In this document: positions 7,953 through 16,904 of the stretch, in pieces
Numbering within the stretch: position 1 is the first letter of the stretch
How the letters are laid out: each line of letters starts with the position of its first letter
DNA from: Fimbriimonadaceae bacterium
GTDB taxonomy: Bacteria; Armatimonadota; Fimbriimonadia; Fimbriimonadales; Fimbriimonadaceae
Assembly: GCA_025934835.1 (NCBI GenBank)
Contig: JAICWL010000018.1
Coordinates: 1 to 43,930, forward strand
Reading direction: 5' to 3'
Length of the DNA stretch: 43,930 nucleotides
Program-made: the position numbers and the translations under genes
The notes under the pieces: generated by a model
Told to the model about the DNA's origin: nothing
Database searches by the model: none
Seen by the model: only the letters and a program-made list of their open reading frames with translations

Positions 7953-8986
7953 TGCTCTTCGCTCTCCCATCATCCGCGGCAATTTCGGGGCCCGAGCTTG
8001 CCTGCCCGTTCGTTGTCGAACGCAGGGTGTCGCTTGCCGCTTATCGGCCGCTATCTCTCAGGAGCGGACCGCTATATGGGGTCATCGCTTGGGACCAATA
8101 CATGGTCGGAGACCTGGACCTGAGCGGGCGATTCGCCGTTTTCGCATCTGGGCGTTGGCGCATCGACCTCGCCTCAGGCAAAGTCTCACCCTTTACGCTT
8201 TATATGGCGCGAAAGTGTAAAAAGTATGTGTTCTGGCCGAGCGCGAAAGACTCGTGGCAGCCGCCCTGGCCCAAGCTCGCTCCCGGCGTCGAAACGCTTC
8301 CGAACCTTGAACCCCAGGCTATGACCGCCGTCGGCGACAAAGGTGATCGCTTCTGGCTTTCCTTCACCAGCCATAGCGCCTTCGGCGGGGCGTTTGGATT
8401 GGTCGATTTTAGGAATCCAGAGCTTGGTTCGATTTACTACAGGATTCTTGGGGGGCCCGGACGGGTGCGTCCAGGCTTGTGGCGTCACGCCCAGGATTCG
8501 AACGCCTGGCTCGCTTACGGAAACGGAGTTGAGCTGCGGGACAAGAGCTTTCACAGAAAGCTCTATTTACCGAACGCAAAGCTCGACGGATTCGTGGTCG
8601 GATACCTGGCCAAGCGGTCGCTGGTCTACGAAGTCAATGATTACCAGGGGGACTCGCGCGGAGGCGAAGCGCACGCCTCGATTCAATCTGTTTCGGCCAA
8701 GGTCGTGAAGACGCTCCGGCGACTTCCCATCGCAGTTCCACCAGGCTTTAGGTTCCTGAATTCCGTTGTGCTGCCTTCGCGGCGGCTGCTCGTATGCCTG
8801 AGCGACGCCAAGGGCCTTCCGACCGTGGCGTCCGACTACGAACTACTTCTGTCGGACAAGAATCTGAAGTCGTGGAAGGTGATCGGACATCAGTTCCTTC
8901 GAGCGGCGTCCTACGATGGAAGGCGGCTGCTGATCACGGGTTCTCAAGTGCTCGAACCCGCCTGGGTCGTTAGAATCTTGGAGTAA
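7952..8986 (+). CDS. Protein of unknown function, coupled to the preceding gene
   Basis: 344 residues; no family recognised. It starts at an ATG overlapping the upstream TAA. The sequence alternates short beta-like stretches with Gly/Asp turns (DLDLSGRFAVFASGRWRID, GDRFWLSFTSHSAFGG, KRSLVYEVNDYQGDS, DGRRLLITGSQVLEP), which suggests a beta-propeller or other all-beta fold, although no repeat motif is strict. A hydrophobic start (LFALPSSAAISGP) could be a weak signal sequence. Overlap with the frameshifted gene suggests a two-gene operon of secreted or surface proteins. Confidence 0.6.
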   Translation: MLFALPSSAAISGPELACPFVVERRVSLAAYRPLSLRSGPLYGVIAWDQYMVGDLDLSGRFAVFASGRWRIDLASGKVSPFTLYMARKCKKYVFWPSAKDSWQPPWPKLAPGVETLPNLEPQAMTAVGDKGDRFWLSFTSHSAFGGAFGLVDFRNPELGSIYYRILGGPGRVRPGLWRHAQDSNAWLAYGNGVELRDKSFHRKLYLPNAKLDGFVVGYLAKRSLVYEVNDYQGDSRGGEAHASIQSVSAKVVKTLRRLPIAVPPGFRFLNSVVLPSRRLLVCLSDAKGLPTVASDYELLLSDKNLKSWKVIGHQFLRAASYDGRRLLITGSQVLEPAWVVRILE

Positions 8987-9100
8987 GTCGTCCTCGGGTA
9001 TTCTTTGCCGTTCGGACGCAAATGCGCCCGATCCCAAAATTATGCCACGGGTCAGGCGGTGCCACGAGCCTCGAACCAACCCGGCAACGGCGGAGAATGA

Positions 9101-9286
9101 ATGGCTAAACAAGCACTGATAGAAAAGCAAAAGAGAAAGCCGAAGTTCAGCACTCGCGGCTACAATCGCTGCTCCCTTTGCGGGCGGCGGCACGGATATT
9201 TCCGATTCTTCGGCATCTGCAGGATTTGCCTGCGCGAGAAGGCGCATAAGGGCGAGTTGCCCGGCGTCAAGAAGTCGAGCTGGTAG
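9101..9286 (+). CDS. rpsN: Ribosomal protein uS14, zinc-binding type
   Basis: 61 residues, the normal length of the zinc form. CSLCGRRHG and CRICLRE carry the two CxxC pairs that hold zinc. GGAG precedes the ATG at the right distance. It is a small-subunit head protein. It opens the translation cluster here: the genes that normally precede it (rplN, rplX, rplE) are absent and the upstream gene is unrelated. A promoter must lie in 8987-9100 or further upstream, but I see no strong -35/-10 pair there. Confidence 0.97.
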   Translation: MAKQALIEKQKRKPKFSTRGYNRCSLCGRRHGYFRFFGICRICLREKAHKGELPGVKKSSW

Positions 9287-9308
9287 AGCTCAGGAGGTTC
9301 GATTCCCT

Positions 9309-9704
9309 ATGCATAGCGATCCCATCGCGGACCTTCTGACGCGCATTCGCAATGGCGCTCGAGCGCACTTGCCAACCGTGGACGTTCCGCACAGCAACAT
9401 CAAAGTGGAAATCGTCAAGATTCTCCAAGCCGAGGGGTACATCACCGGCTACGAGATCTCGAACGAAACCAAGTTTCCAACCATCCGGGTGCAACTTCGA
9501 TACGACTCGAAGCGAAATTCCCTCATCAACCACATCGCCCGAGTGAGCAAGCCAGGGCTGCGTATCTACCGGCCCGTGAATGAGCTCAAGCCGATCCGCA
9601 GCGGACTCGCAACCAGAATCCTGAGCACGAGCGCCGGGCTGATGACCGACCGCGAGGCGCGCCGACGACGAATGGGCGGCGAAGTCCTGTGCGAGGTGTA
9701 CTGA
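9309..9704 (+). CDS. rpsH: Ribosomal protein uS8
   Basis: 131 residues, typical length. MHSDPIADLLTRIRNG at the start and STSAGLMTDREARRRRMGGE at the end are diagnostic of uS8, which binds the central domain of 16S rRNA and in many bacteria represses the spc operon. AGGAGG lies 7-12 nt before the ATG. It ends one base before rplF. Confidence 0.98.
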   Translation: MHSDPIADLLTRIRNGARAHLPTVDVPHSNIKVEIVKILQAEGYITGYEISNETKFPTIRVQLRYDSKRNSLINHIARVSKPGLRIYRPVNELKPIRSGLATRILSTSAGLMTDREARRRRMGGEVLCEVY

Positions 9705-9705
9705 T

Positions 9706-10272
9706 ATGTCTCGAATTGGACTGAGACCGATCGATGTTCCGTCCGGCGTCACCGTCACGGTGGATGCTCCGACGAACACGGTGTACGTCAAGGGCCCGAA
9801 AGGGGAGCTTTCGCAGCCTATATCCCGGCTCCTAACCGTGAAGCAGGAAGATGGCAAGCTCAGCTTGGAGCGGCCGAACAACCTGCGTGAGGCGCGGAGC
9901 CAGCACGGGCTCGCCCGCACGCTGGTGGCGAACATGGTGGAGGGCGTGACGAAAGGGCACTCCAAGTCGCTCGACATCGTCGGCGTCGGCTACCGTGCGC
10001 AGATCCAGGGCCGGGACCTCCTGCTGAACATGGGTTATTCGCACCCTGTAACGGTGAAGGCCCCTCCGGGAGTGACGTTCGAAGTGAAGGCGGACGAGCG
10101 CTCGCGCACACAGCAGATCGTCGTAAGTGGCACCGACAAGCAGGCCGTGGGCCAAGTGGCAGCGGACGTTCGCAAAGTGCGCGCCCCGGAGCCATACAAG
10201 GGCAAGGGCATCCGGTACACCGGCGAAGTGGTCCGGCTGAAGGCCGGCAAGCGCGCGGCAGCGAAGAAGTAA
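9706..10272 (+). CDS. rplF: Ribosomal protein uL6
   Basis: 188 residues. SRIGLRPIDVPSGVTV at the start and PEPYKGKGIRYTGEVV near the end are standard uL6 signatures, and both alpha/beta repeats are complete. uL6 sits next to the sarcin-ricin loop of 23S rRNA. The C-terminus carries a short basic tail (KAGKRAAAKK). The start is 1 nt after the rpsH stop, within the same operon. Confidence 0.98.
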   Translation: MSRIGLRPIDVPSGVTVTVDAPTNTVYVKGPKGELSQPISRLLTVKQEDGKLSLERPNNLREARSQHGLARTLVANMVEGVTKGHSKSLDIVGVGYRAQIQGRDLLLNMGYSHPVTVKAPPGVTFEVKADERSRTQQIVVSGTDKQAVGQVAADVRKVRAPEPYKGKGIRYTGEVVRLKAGKRAAAKK

Positions 10273-10287
10273 AGGAGTTATCGAAAA

Positions 10288-10641
10288 GTGGCAACCACAA
10301 CCAGATCGGAGATGCGGCAAGTCCGCCACAAGCGGCTACGGAAGCGCGTCCAAGGTTCGTCCGAGCGCCCGCGCCTGTCGGTTTATCGCAGCCTGAAGCA
10401 CATCAGCGCTCAGATCATCGACGATTCGAAGGGCATGACGATCGCGGCAGCCTCCTCGCACGAGAAAGACATTGCGGGTACAGGCAACCGGGACGGCGCG
10501 AAGGCCGTCGGCCAGGCACTCGCCAAGCGAGCAAAGGAACAGGGAGTGAAGTCGGTGGTGTTCGATCGGGGCGGGTTCAAATACCACGGCCGGATCGCTG
10601 CCCTGGCGGACGGGGCGCGCGAAGGCGGCCTGGAGTTTTAG
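10288..10641 (+). CDS. rplR: Ribosomal protein uL18
   Basis: 117 residues from a GTG start preceded by AAAGGAG (10271-10276). [22 protein letters not shown] and [22 protein letters not shown] are typical for uL18, which binds 5S rRNA. Order and spacing match the canonical spc operon. Confidence 0.97.
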   Translation: MATTTRSEMRQVRHKRLRKRVQGSSERPRLSVYRSLKHISAQIIDDSKGMTIAAASSHEKDIAGTGNRDGAKAVGQALAKRAKEQGVKSVVFDRGGFKYHGRIAALADGAREGGLEF

Positions 10642-10645
10642 ACCG

Positions 10646-11218
10646 ATGAGAATGATGAACCGCTTGAGCGGCAAGCGAGAAAGCCGCAACACCGAGGGTC
10701 CACAGCTCGACGTCCGCGTCGTGCGAACGAACAAGGTGTTCAAGACGCACAAGGGCGGAAAGACGGCGTCCTGGTCGATCCTGGTCGTCGTCGGTGACAA
10801 CAAGGGTCAGGTCGGGGTGGGACTCGGCAAAGCCCGAGGAATCCCGGACGCCATCCGAAAAGCGGAAGAGGCGGCTCGGAAGAATATGTTTCGAGTGCCC
10901 CTGATCGGCCAGACCATCCCCCACGAGATCGTGGCGCGCTCCGGCACGGCCGAGATCGTTCTGCGGCCGGCAGCGCCGGGAACCGGCGTCAAGGCAGGCG
11001 GCGCGGTGAGGGCCTGCTTAGAGGCCGCGGGTGTCCACAACGTGCTCTCCAAGTCGCTCGGCAGCCGAAACGCCATCAACATGGCCTACGCGACCATCGA
11101 AGCGTTCAAGTCGCTGAAGTCGCCCGAAGAAGTAGCTGAACGGCGAGGGCTCGAGGCCGGCAACCTCACTCCTTGGCTGGAAAAGGCACGAAAGGAGGAA
11201 GCGGATGCTGCGTATTAA
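10646..11218 (+). CDS. rpsE: Ribosomal protein uS5
   Basis: 190 residues. RTNKVFKTHKGGKTASWSI, GQVGVGLGKARGIPDAIRKA and GGAVRACLEAAGVHNVLSK mark the double-stranded RNA-binding and S5 C-terminal domains. uS5 lines the mRNA entry channel and acts in decoding accuracy. The C-terminus overlaps the rpmD start by 14 nt, so the two are coupled. Confidence 0.98.
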   Translation: MRMMNRLSGKRESRNTEGPQLDVRVVRTNKVFKTHKGGKTASWSILVVVGDNKGQVGVGLGKARGIPDAIRKAEEAARKNMFRVPLIGQTIPHEIVARSGTAEIVLRPAAPGTGVKAGGAVRACLEAAGVHNVLSKSLGSRNAINMAYATIEAFKSLKSPEEVAERRGLEAGNLTPWLEKARKEEADAAY

Positions 11219-11552
11219 GCTGGTCAAAAGCCCTATCGGCAACACCGCGCGGAATCGCGCCACCGTAACTGCGCTTGGGCTTCGCAAAATGCAGCAGACG
11301 GTCCATCAGCCGGACAACCCCGCGATCCGCGGCATGATCCACAAGGTCAAGCACATGCTGGCCGTGGATGAGGTGCCGGATGATTCCGCGCCAACGAAGG
11401 CGAAGGCCTCCCCGGCGCGCAAGGCGTCCCCCAAGAAGCCGGTAGCCGCCTCGGCAGCGGAAGCGAAGCCGAAGAAGGCTCCCGCCGCCAAGAAGGCAGC
11501 CGAGACAAAGCCGGCGAAGACGGCGAAAGCCAAGAAATCCGAGGAAAAGTAA
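11205..11552 (+). CDS. rpmD: Ribosomal protein uL30 with long basic C-terminal tail
   Basis: 115 residues, about twice the usual ~60. Residues 1-55 are an ordinary uL30 domain (LRIKLVKSPIGN, ALGLRKMQQTVHQPDNPAIRGMI in two parts). From about residue 60 a low-complexity tail of Lys, Ala and Pro follows (SPARKASPKKPVAAS, AAKKAAETKPAKT), resembling bacterial histone-H1-like tails. The tail is encoded in the same frame with no sign of a frameshift, and rplO starts directly after its stop. The tail may contact rRNA or a solvent-side partner; this is inference. Confidence 0.95.
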   Translation: MLRIKLVKSPIGNTARNRATVTALGLRKMQQTVHQPDNPAIRGMIHKVKHMLAVDEVPDDSAPTKAKASPARKASPKKPVAASAAEAKPKKAPAAKKAAETKPAKTAKAKKSEEK

Positions 11553-11993
11553 ATGGCTCTCAATAGATTTAAGCCAAGCGATGGCAGTACTCGCAAGAAG
11601 CGACGCGTTGGCCGCGGCATCGGATCGGGCATGGGCAAGACGGCGACCCGAGGGACGAAGGGCCAAAAGGCCCGTCGGCAAGTCCACCCGCTGTTCGAAG
11701 GCGGACAGCAGCCGATTCAGCGCCGCCTGCCGGTCAAGAAGGGATTCCGAAACGTCAACCACAAGGAGTACGCCATCGTAAACCTGGACGACCTTCAGAA
11801 GCACTTCGAGGCCGGGGCCGAGGTCACTCCCGATGCGCTGATCAAGGCCGGAATCATATCCAAGCAGAAGGATGGCGTGAAGATCCTGGGTTACGGCAAG
11901 CTCGATAAGAAGCTCAAAGTGCAAGCTGCGCGCTTCAGTAAGTCGGCCGCCGAGGCGATCACGGCCAAGGGCGGTGAGGCGATAACTCTGTGA
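11553..11993 (+). CDS. rplO: Ribosomal protein uL15
   Basis: 146 residues. [21 protein letters not shown] and [18 protein letters not shown] are uL15 signatures; the basic N-terminus penetrates the 23S core. The ATG directly follows the rpmD stop. Its TGA overlaps the GTG of secY. Confidence 0.98.
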   Translation: MALNRFKPSDGSTRKKRRVGRGIGSGMGKTATRGTKGQKARRQVHPLFEGGQQPIQRRLPVKKGFRNVNHKEYAIVNLDDLQKHFEAGAEVTPDALIKAGIISKQKDGVKILGYGKLDKKLKVQAARFSKSAAEAITAKGGEAITL

Positions 11994-13405
11994 GCCTTCC
12001 TAGCGGCTTCGGCGGAGGAGGCGGCTATGGCGGCGGCGACGCAGACAAGGGCCTCGCCATCCCGTTTGTCGAGACCATTCGGTTGGCCTGGGCGGACCCG
12101 GATCTCAAGCAGCGCATCCTGTTCGTATTCACGATGTTCGGCGTGTTCGCATTGGGCGTGCACGTTCCCGTGCCTGTACCCGGCGTATCTGCGGACCAGG
12201 TCTCCCAGCAGCTTCAGAACATGCCTGCCGTGTTCGACTTGCTCAACATGTTCGGTGGCGGCGCTCTGAGGCGCCTATCGGTTTTCGCGCTGGGGATGAA
12301 CCCGTACATCACCGCCGCGATCATCATGCAGATCCTTGCGACGGCGCTGCCGGAGTGGAAGAAGGAAATGCAGGAGGGCGGCGAGTACGCCCGGCAACAG
12401 CAGAACAAGCGCACGCGGGCTCTGACCGTGGCTCTCTGCCTGGTCCAGGGCTGGGGACTCTTGAGCATGCTCAAGTCGGTTCCCGCCGTGGCAGCGATTC
12501 CGCTCGCCTGGCAGTTTGTGACGATCCTGTTCTGGACGACTGGAGCGATTTTCATGCTCTGGCTCGGCGAGCAGATCTCCGAGAAGGGGATCGGCAATGG
12601 CGTGTCGCTGATGATCTTCGCCGGCATCATTTTGGCGCTGCCATTCCAGGCCGAAAAGATCATGAGAGGCGTGCACGACGGAGTCGTCAAGTATTGGAGC
12701 ATCCTCGTGGTCGCCGTGCTGTTCCTTGCAACGACGTGGCTGATCGTGCTGTTCACGGTGGCTCAACGCAGGATTCCGATCCAGCACATGCGGCGCATGT
12801 TGGGCACAAAAGCCGTCGGTGGACAAACGAGCTACCTGCCGATCTCGGTGAACATGGCCGGCGTCATGCCGATCATCTTCGCGGTTTCGCTGGTGGGTCT
12901 GCCGTATCAGTTCGGCATGATGCTGGGCGGGGCGAGCGCGAAACCCACTCCCCTCGGCTACTTCCTAACCCAATTGGGAACCTATCTGCAGCCGAACAAC
13001 GGATCCATCATCGCGCCGTGGCTTCCCTTGCCTCGGGGAATCATCGGGTCGGTTCTGTACACCGCGATGATCTTCTTCTTCACTTACTTCTGGGTCGCCA
13101 TCACGTACAACGTGGAGGACATCACGAACAACTTGAAGCGAGGAGGCTCATTCATCCCCGGCGTCAGACCCGGCAAACAGACGAAAGACTTCCTCGACGG
13201 CGTCATCTCGCGCGTTACGGTAGTGGGGGCTGCGTTCATCGCTGTGGTTGCGCTCGTGCAATACGTCGCACCCTCCCTTGCGCAAATCCAGTGGCAGTAC
13301 GTGAGCATCATCGGCGGTACGTCGCTTTTGATTCTCGTGCAAGTCGCTCTGGAGACCATGCGCCAAATTGAAGCCAACCTGCTCATGCGGCAGTACGGCG
13401 GCTGA
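11990..13405 (+). CDS. secY: Preprotein translocase subunit SecY
   Basis: 471 residues with ten predicted membrane segments. Family motifs include [42 protein letters not shown] and PGVRPGKQT in the cytoplasmic loops. SecY forms the protein-conducting channel with SecE/SecG. The start is GTG overlapping rplO (GTGA). The N-terminus is preceded by a glycine-rich stretch ([16 protein letters not shown], residues 6-21) not found in most SecY proteins. A terminator follows the gene, so this is the end of the rpsN-secY transcription unit. Confidence 0.97.
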   Translation: MSLPSGFGGGGGYGGGDADKGLAIPFVETIRLAWADPDLKQRILFVFTMFGVFALGVHVPVPVPGVSADQVSQQLQNMPAVFDLLNMFGGGALRRLSVFALGMNPYITAAIIMQILATALPEWKKEMQEGGEYARQQQNKRTRALTVALCLVQGWGLLSMLKSVPAVAAIPLAWQFVTILFWTTGAIFMLWLGEQISEKGIGNGVSLMIFAGIILALPFQAEKIMRGVHDGVVKYWSILVVAVLFLATTWLIVLFTVAQRRIPIQHMRRMLGTKAVGGQTSYLPISVNMAGVMPIIFAVSLVGLPYQFGMMLGGASAKPTPLGYFLTQLGTYLQPNNGSIIAPWLPLPRGIIGSVLYTAMIFFFTYFWVAITYNVEDITNNLKRGGSFIPGVRPGKQTKDFLDGVISRVTVVGAAFIAVVALVQYVAPSLAQIQWQYVSIIGGTSLLILVQVALETMRQIEANLLMRQYGG

Positions 13406-13412
13406 AATCGAC

Positions 13413-13448
13413 AAGCGCTCCGAACTCTCTTCCATTCGGAGCGCTTTT
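13413..13448 (+). terminator. Rho-independent terminator after secY
   Basis: A 12-bp perfect stem (13413-13424 with 13435-13446) with a 10-nt loop, ending in TTTT (13445-13448). It separates the ribosomal/secY unit from the flavoprotein gene. Confidence 0.88.
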
Positions 13449-13479
13449 GGCGTAATCTCTCATTTTCCGTGAGAGTTTT

Positions 13480-15261
13480 ATGGCCGATATCTGCTACGAC
13501 GTCGCCGTCATTGGCGGTGGTCCCGGTGGCGCCACGCTCGGGGCATTTCTAAAGAAGTACAACCCCGATCTGAGCGTCGCGATCTTCGAGCGGGAGAATT
13601 TCCCGCGTGATCACGTGGGCGAGAGCCAGCTTCCCGTGATCTCGAACGTGCTGGACGAACTCGGCATATGGAGCCGTGTCGAGGAGGCCGGCTTTCCCAT
13701 CAAGATCGGCGCCACCTATCGTTGGGGGCTCACGAAGGACCTCTGGGACTTCGAGTTTCTAAGCGAGTTCCATGACGAGCCTCGGCCAGGCAAGTTCGAA
13801 GGTCAACGTCGAAAAACTGCGTTTCAGGTCGACCGCGCCATCTACGACAAGATCCTGCTCGATCACGCCCGCGAACGGGGCTGCAAAGTATTCGAGGGCG
13901 CGAAGGTCTTGGATGTGTCAAGAGAAGGGAACAAGGTAAAGGGATTGAAGATCGAAAACCCCTCGCACAAGGGGAACGGCCAGCCGGACAAGGAAGCATC
14001 CACCGACTTCGTAACCGCACGCTTCTACGTCGATGCCTCCGGCCACAGCGGAATCCTGCGAAGGGCGATGGGGGTGGAGATCGACGTTCCCTCCCACCTG
14101 CAGAATGTAGCAATTTGGGACTACTGGCAGAATGCCGACTGGGCAGTGACGGTCGGGCAGGGCGGAACGCGGATCCTGGTTCTTAGTCTCGGCTACGGGT
14201 GGATGTGGTTCATCCCGCTCGGAGCCACCCGCACCAGCATCGGCCTGGTCGTTCCGAAGGACCACCTTAAGTCGGTCGGCAAGAAGCCCGCAGATCTCTA
14301 CAAGGAGGCGCTGGAATCTGAGCCGCTCCTGCAGTCGCTGATGAAGAACGCTTCAAGCGAGAACAGGCTTCAGACCACGAAAGACTGGAGCTTTGTCGCC
14401 CGGAAGCTGTGCGGCGAGAACTGGTTCCTTGTAGGCGAGAGCGCGGGCTTCGCCGACCCGATTCTCTCGGCGGGACTGTCGCTCACGCACGTCGGCGCGC
14501 AGGAGCTTGCAACTACCCTAATCGAGCTCGACCGCGGAGAGCATGGCAAGAAGTGGCTGCGAGAAGAATATGAAACTCGCCAACAGGGCAGGCTGAATCG
14601 TCATATCCGATTCGCCGACTTCTGGTACACGGCAAACGTCCAGTTCACCGAGTTGGAGGAGTTCACGAGGGAGATTGCCGAAGACGCCGGGCTGAGCCTT
14701 TCGGCGAAGGACGCGTGGCAGTGGCTTGGCACAGGCGGATTCATCAATGTGGACCTGAGCTTCACCGGTTTCGGAGGCTACGACATTCACACAACGAGGA
14801 AGATCGTCAGCCAATTCACCGCGCAAGACGTCGACCATCCGCTGGTTCGCAACAATATGTTTCAGCTCAATTTGGCAGGAGCCCAGGAAACATTTAAGCC
14901 TGTTTACCATCGCGGGAAAATCTATAAGCAGAAGGCCTTGGTGCGACGCGGGAAGATGCTCATGCTCACTCCGCCAGTGGCCTTGACCCTCAACGGCCTG
15001 AGCAAAGCCCAGCATGTGCTGGAAATCATTGGGCACATGACCGCGTCGGTATCGACAACATGGCCGGTCGCACCTGAAACACAAGTCGATCTGGCGATGC
15101 AAACGCTCGAGGCGATGGTCGCCGATGGCTGGGTCACTGGCTGGCATGACAAGACTCGCGAGTCGATCCCCGCCCGTAAGTTCGTCGGACGAGGCATCCA
15201 TCCGAACGAGGATTTGGCACGATTTGAAACATTCGAGCCCGTCGGCTCGGACGCTGAATAG
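13480..15261 (+). CDS. Flavin-dependent halogenase-like FAD protein
   Basis: 593 residues. The N-terminal Rossmann motif GGGPGG (12-17) binds FAD; HVGESQLP follows. The WMWFIP motif (W241-x-W243-x-I245-P246) is the WxWxIP signature of flavin-dependent halogenases, and FPIKIGATYRWG (73-83) resembles the segment with the active-site lysine in the phenol/pyrrole halogenases (K75 here). FADPILSAG (324-332) is the second FAD-site motif. These enzymes use FADH2, O2 and halide. The C-terminal ~150 residues are unusual and unassigned. Geranylgeranyl-reductase-like flavoproteins share the fold, so substrate and halogenation are not proven. It lies between secY and adk, after a terminator, with a TAATCT hexamer (13453-13458) upstream. 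Confidence 0.78.
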   Translation: MADICYDVAVIGGGPGGATLGAFLKKYNPDLSVAIFERENFPRDHVGESQLPVISNVLDELGIWSRVEEAGFPIKIGATYRWGLTKDLWDFEFLSEFHDEPRPGKFEGQRRKTAFQVDRAIYDKILLDHARERGCKVFEGAKVLDVSREGNKVKGLKIENPSHKGNGQPDKEASTDFVTARFYVDASGHSGILRRAMGVEIDVPSHLQNVAIWDYWQNADWAVTVGQGGTRILVLSLGYGWMWFIPLGATRTSIGLVVPKDHLKSVGKKPADLYKEALESEPLLQSLMKNASSENRLQTTKDWSFVARKLCGENWFLVGESAGFADPILSAGLSLTHVGAQELATTLIELDRGEHGKKWLREEYETRQQGRLNRHIRFADFWYTANVQFTELEEFTREIAEDAGLSLSAKDAWQWLGTGGFINVDLSFTGFGGYDIHTTRKIVSQFTAQDVDHPLVRNNMFQLNLAGAQETFKPVYHRGKIYKQKALVRRGKMLMLTPPVALTLNGLSKAQHVLEIIGHMTASVSTTWPVAPETQVDLAMQTLEAMVADGWVTGWHDKTRESIPARKFVGRGIHPNEDLARFETFEPVGSDAE

Positions 15262-15388
15262 TTCGCGAGGCAGCAGGCGCGCGATCTTGGAATTGCAACG
15301 GTCGAGGCGAGCCGAGAGGATCGGCGCTCAACCGAGCACGACTTGATCGTGCCCACGCGCTTGCGAATCGCTCTTGGCATTCCGAATG

Positions 15389-15394
15389 TAAAAT
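15389..15394 (+). promoter_or_regulatory. Possible -10 element upstream of adk
   Basis: TAAAAT about 57 nt before the adk ATG. No well-spaced -35 is seen. It lies in the 189-nt gap after the flavoprotein gene, where a promoter for adk-map would be expected. Confidence 0.3.
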
Positions 15395-15450
15395 ATGGAA
15401 TGGCTCGGGTTCCTAAGCGCCCCGGGTGGCAACACTTGGGAACAAAACCT

Positions 15451-16098
15451 ATGCGACTGATTCTCTTTGGGCCCCCGGGCGTAGGCAAAGGCACGCAAAG
15501 CGCCCTTCTGCACCAGCGGTTAGGGCTGATCGCCATTTCCTCAGGTGATATTTTCCGGCGCGAGATCGAGTCAGAAACCGGCCTGGGCAAGCTGGCGCTG
15601 CGTTACATCGAAGCTGGGCAGCTCGTGCCCGATCAAGTGACGATCGACATGATGGCGAAGCGGCTCGATCAGGCCGACATTCGCTCGGCCGGATTCGTCT
15701 TGGACGGCTTTCCGCGCACTGTATCTCAAGCGAAGGCTTTGGACCAGATTCTCAGTGACCTGGATATGCCGCTAGACAAAGTCGTGTTCCTCGACGTGCC
15801 GGATGAAGTGGTGACCCAGCGCCTGACCGGCCGGATGGGCTGCACCAAGTGCGGCGAGATCTACCATGCCAAGAACAAGCCTCCGAAACGCGAAGGGCTC
15901 TGCGACAAATGCAACGGTCCGCTGTTCGTGCGCAAGGACGACCAGCCTGAAACAATCCGCGAGCGGCTGAACGTTTACCACCTCCAAACTGCACCCCTGG
16001 CCGACTACTACGAGTCGCTCGACTGCCTGCAGCGTGTGGATGGTTACCAGAACCCGGAGAGCATCTTGGAGGATATCGTCGGAGTCGTACTTTCATGA
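15451..16098 (+). CDS. adk: Adenylate kinase, zinc-containing long form
   Basis: Starts at MRLILFGPPGVGKGTQ, where the P-loop (GPPGVGKGT) sits in the usual place; the open frame upstream is not conserved-looking and was left out. 215 residues. SSGDIFR, DGFPRT and the LID region CTKC ... CDKC (C131, C134, C151, C154) identify the four-cysteine zinc LID typical of many non-enteric bacteria. It interconverts ATP, ADP and AMP. The stop overlaps the map start by 4 nt. Confidence 0.97.
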   Translation: MRLILFGPPGVGKGTQSALLHQRLGLIAISSGDIFRREIESETGLGKLALRYIEAGQLVPDQVTIDMMAKRLDQADIRSAGFVLDGFPRTVSQAKALDQILSDLDMPLDKVVFLDVPDEVVTQRLTGRMGCTKCGEIYHAKNKPPKREGLCDKCNGPLFVRKDDQPETIRERLNVYHLQTAPLADYYESLDCLQRVDGYQNPESILEDIVGVVLS

Positions 16099-16847
16099 GC
16101 GCGGTGAAAACCAAAGCTCAAATCGAGAAGATCCGAACATCGGGCAAGGTCGTGGCGCGGTGCATTCGAATGATGTCCGAAGCGATCGTGCCCGGCAAGA
16201 CGACTCCGGCAGAATTGGACGCCCTCGCCGCGAAAATCATCGCAGAAGCAGGTGGCGTGCCGAGTTTTCTGAACTACAGGGGTTTCCCCGCCAACACATG
16301 CATCTCAGTGAACAAAGTCGTGGTGCACGGAATCCCGAACGACATTCCGATTCAGGAAGGTGACATTGTCAGCCTGGATGTCGGCGTGATGATCGACGGC
16401 TGGCATGCGGACGGCGCCTGGACCGTGCCAGTCGGTGAGGTCAGCCCAGAGGCTCGGCGGCTATTGAACGTGACACGGGCCGCTCTCGATCAGGGAATTG
16501 CAAAGGCCCGGGCCGGAAACCGGACCGGCGATATAGGCCATGCTGTCCAGCGTTACGTCGAAGCCCACGGTTACGGCGTAGTCCAAGAGCTGGTTGGACA
16601 CGGGATCGGCCAGCACCTTCACGACGAGCCGCACAGCGTTCCAAATTTCGGCAAGCCCGGCAAGGGCGACCTTCTAAAGGAAGGAATGACCATCTGTGTC
16701 GAGCCCATGGTGAACCAGGGCACGTTTCGAGTCGTGACATTGCCCGACGGTTGGACGCTCGAGACTGCGGACGGAAAGCTTTCGGCTCATTTCGAGCACA
16801 CCATAGCCGTTGGTCGTGGGCCGGCGGAGATCCTGACCGTAGAGTAG
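16095..16847 (+). CDS. map: Methionine aminopeptidase, type I
   Basis: 250 residues. The five metal ligands are in place: D95 (SLDVG), D106 (HADGAW), H169 (GHGIG), E203 (VEPM) and E234 (FEHT). It removes the initiator Met from nascent proteins. No N-terminal SH3 or zinc extension, so type Ia. ATG overlaps the adk stop (ATGA), which is the common adk-map coupling. Confidence 0.98.
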   Translation: MSAVKTKAQIEKIRTSGKVVARCIRMMSEAIVPGKTTPAELDALAAKIIAEAGGVPSFLNYRGFPANTCISVNKVVVHGIPNDIPIQEGDIVSLDVGVMIDGWHADGAWTVPVGEVSPEARRLLNVTRAALDQGIAKARAGNRTGDIGHAVQRYVEAHGYGVVQELVGHGIGQHLHDEPHSVPNFGKPGKGDLLKEGMTICVEPMVNQGTFRVVTLPDGWTLETADGKLSAHFEHTIAVGRGPAEILTVE

Positions 16848-16887
16848 GCGCCCACTGGGACGCATCACGGCCTGGTCGGGTCCACGG

Positions 16888-16896
16888 TGCTACAAT
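16888..16896 (+). promoter_or_regulatory. Extended -10 promoter of infA, likely leaderless
   Basis: TGCTACAAT, an extended -10 (TGn plus TACAAT), ends 8 nt before the infA ATG at 16905. No Shine-Dalgarno site lies in between, so the transcript should start at or within a few bases of the start codon. Confidence 0.5.
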
Positions 16897-16904
16897 TGAA
16901 TTGA

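Noticed and set aside
15343-15450. A longer adenylate kinase start
   Set aside because: The extra 36 residues are not conserved-looking; the P-loop is at the normal distance from the ATG at 15451.
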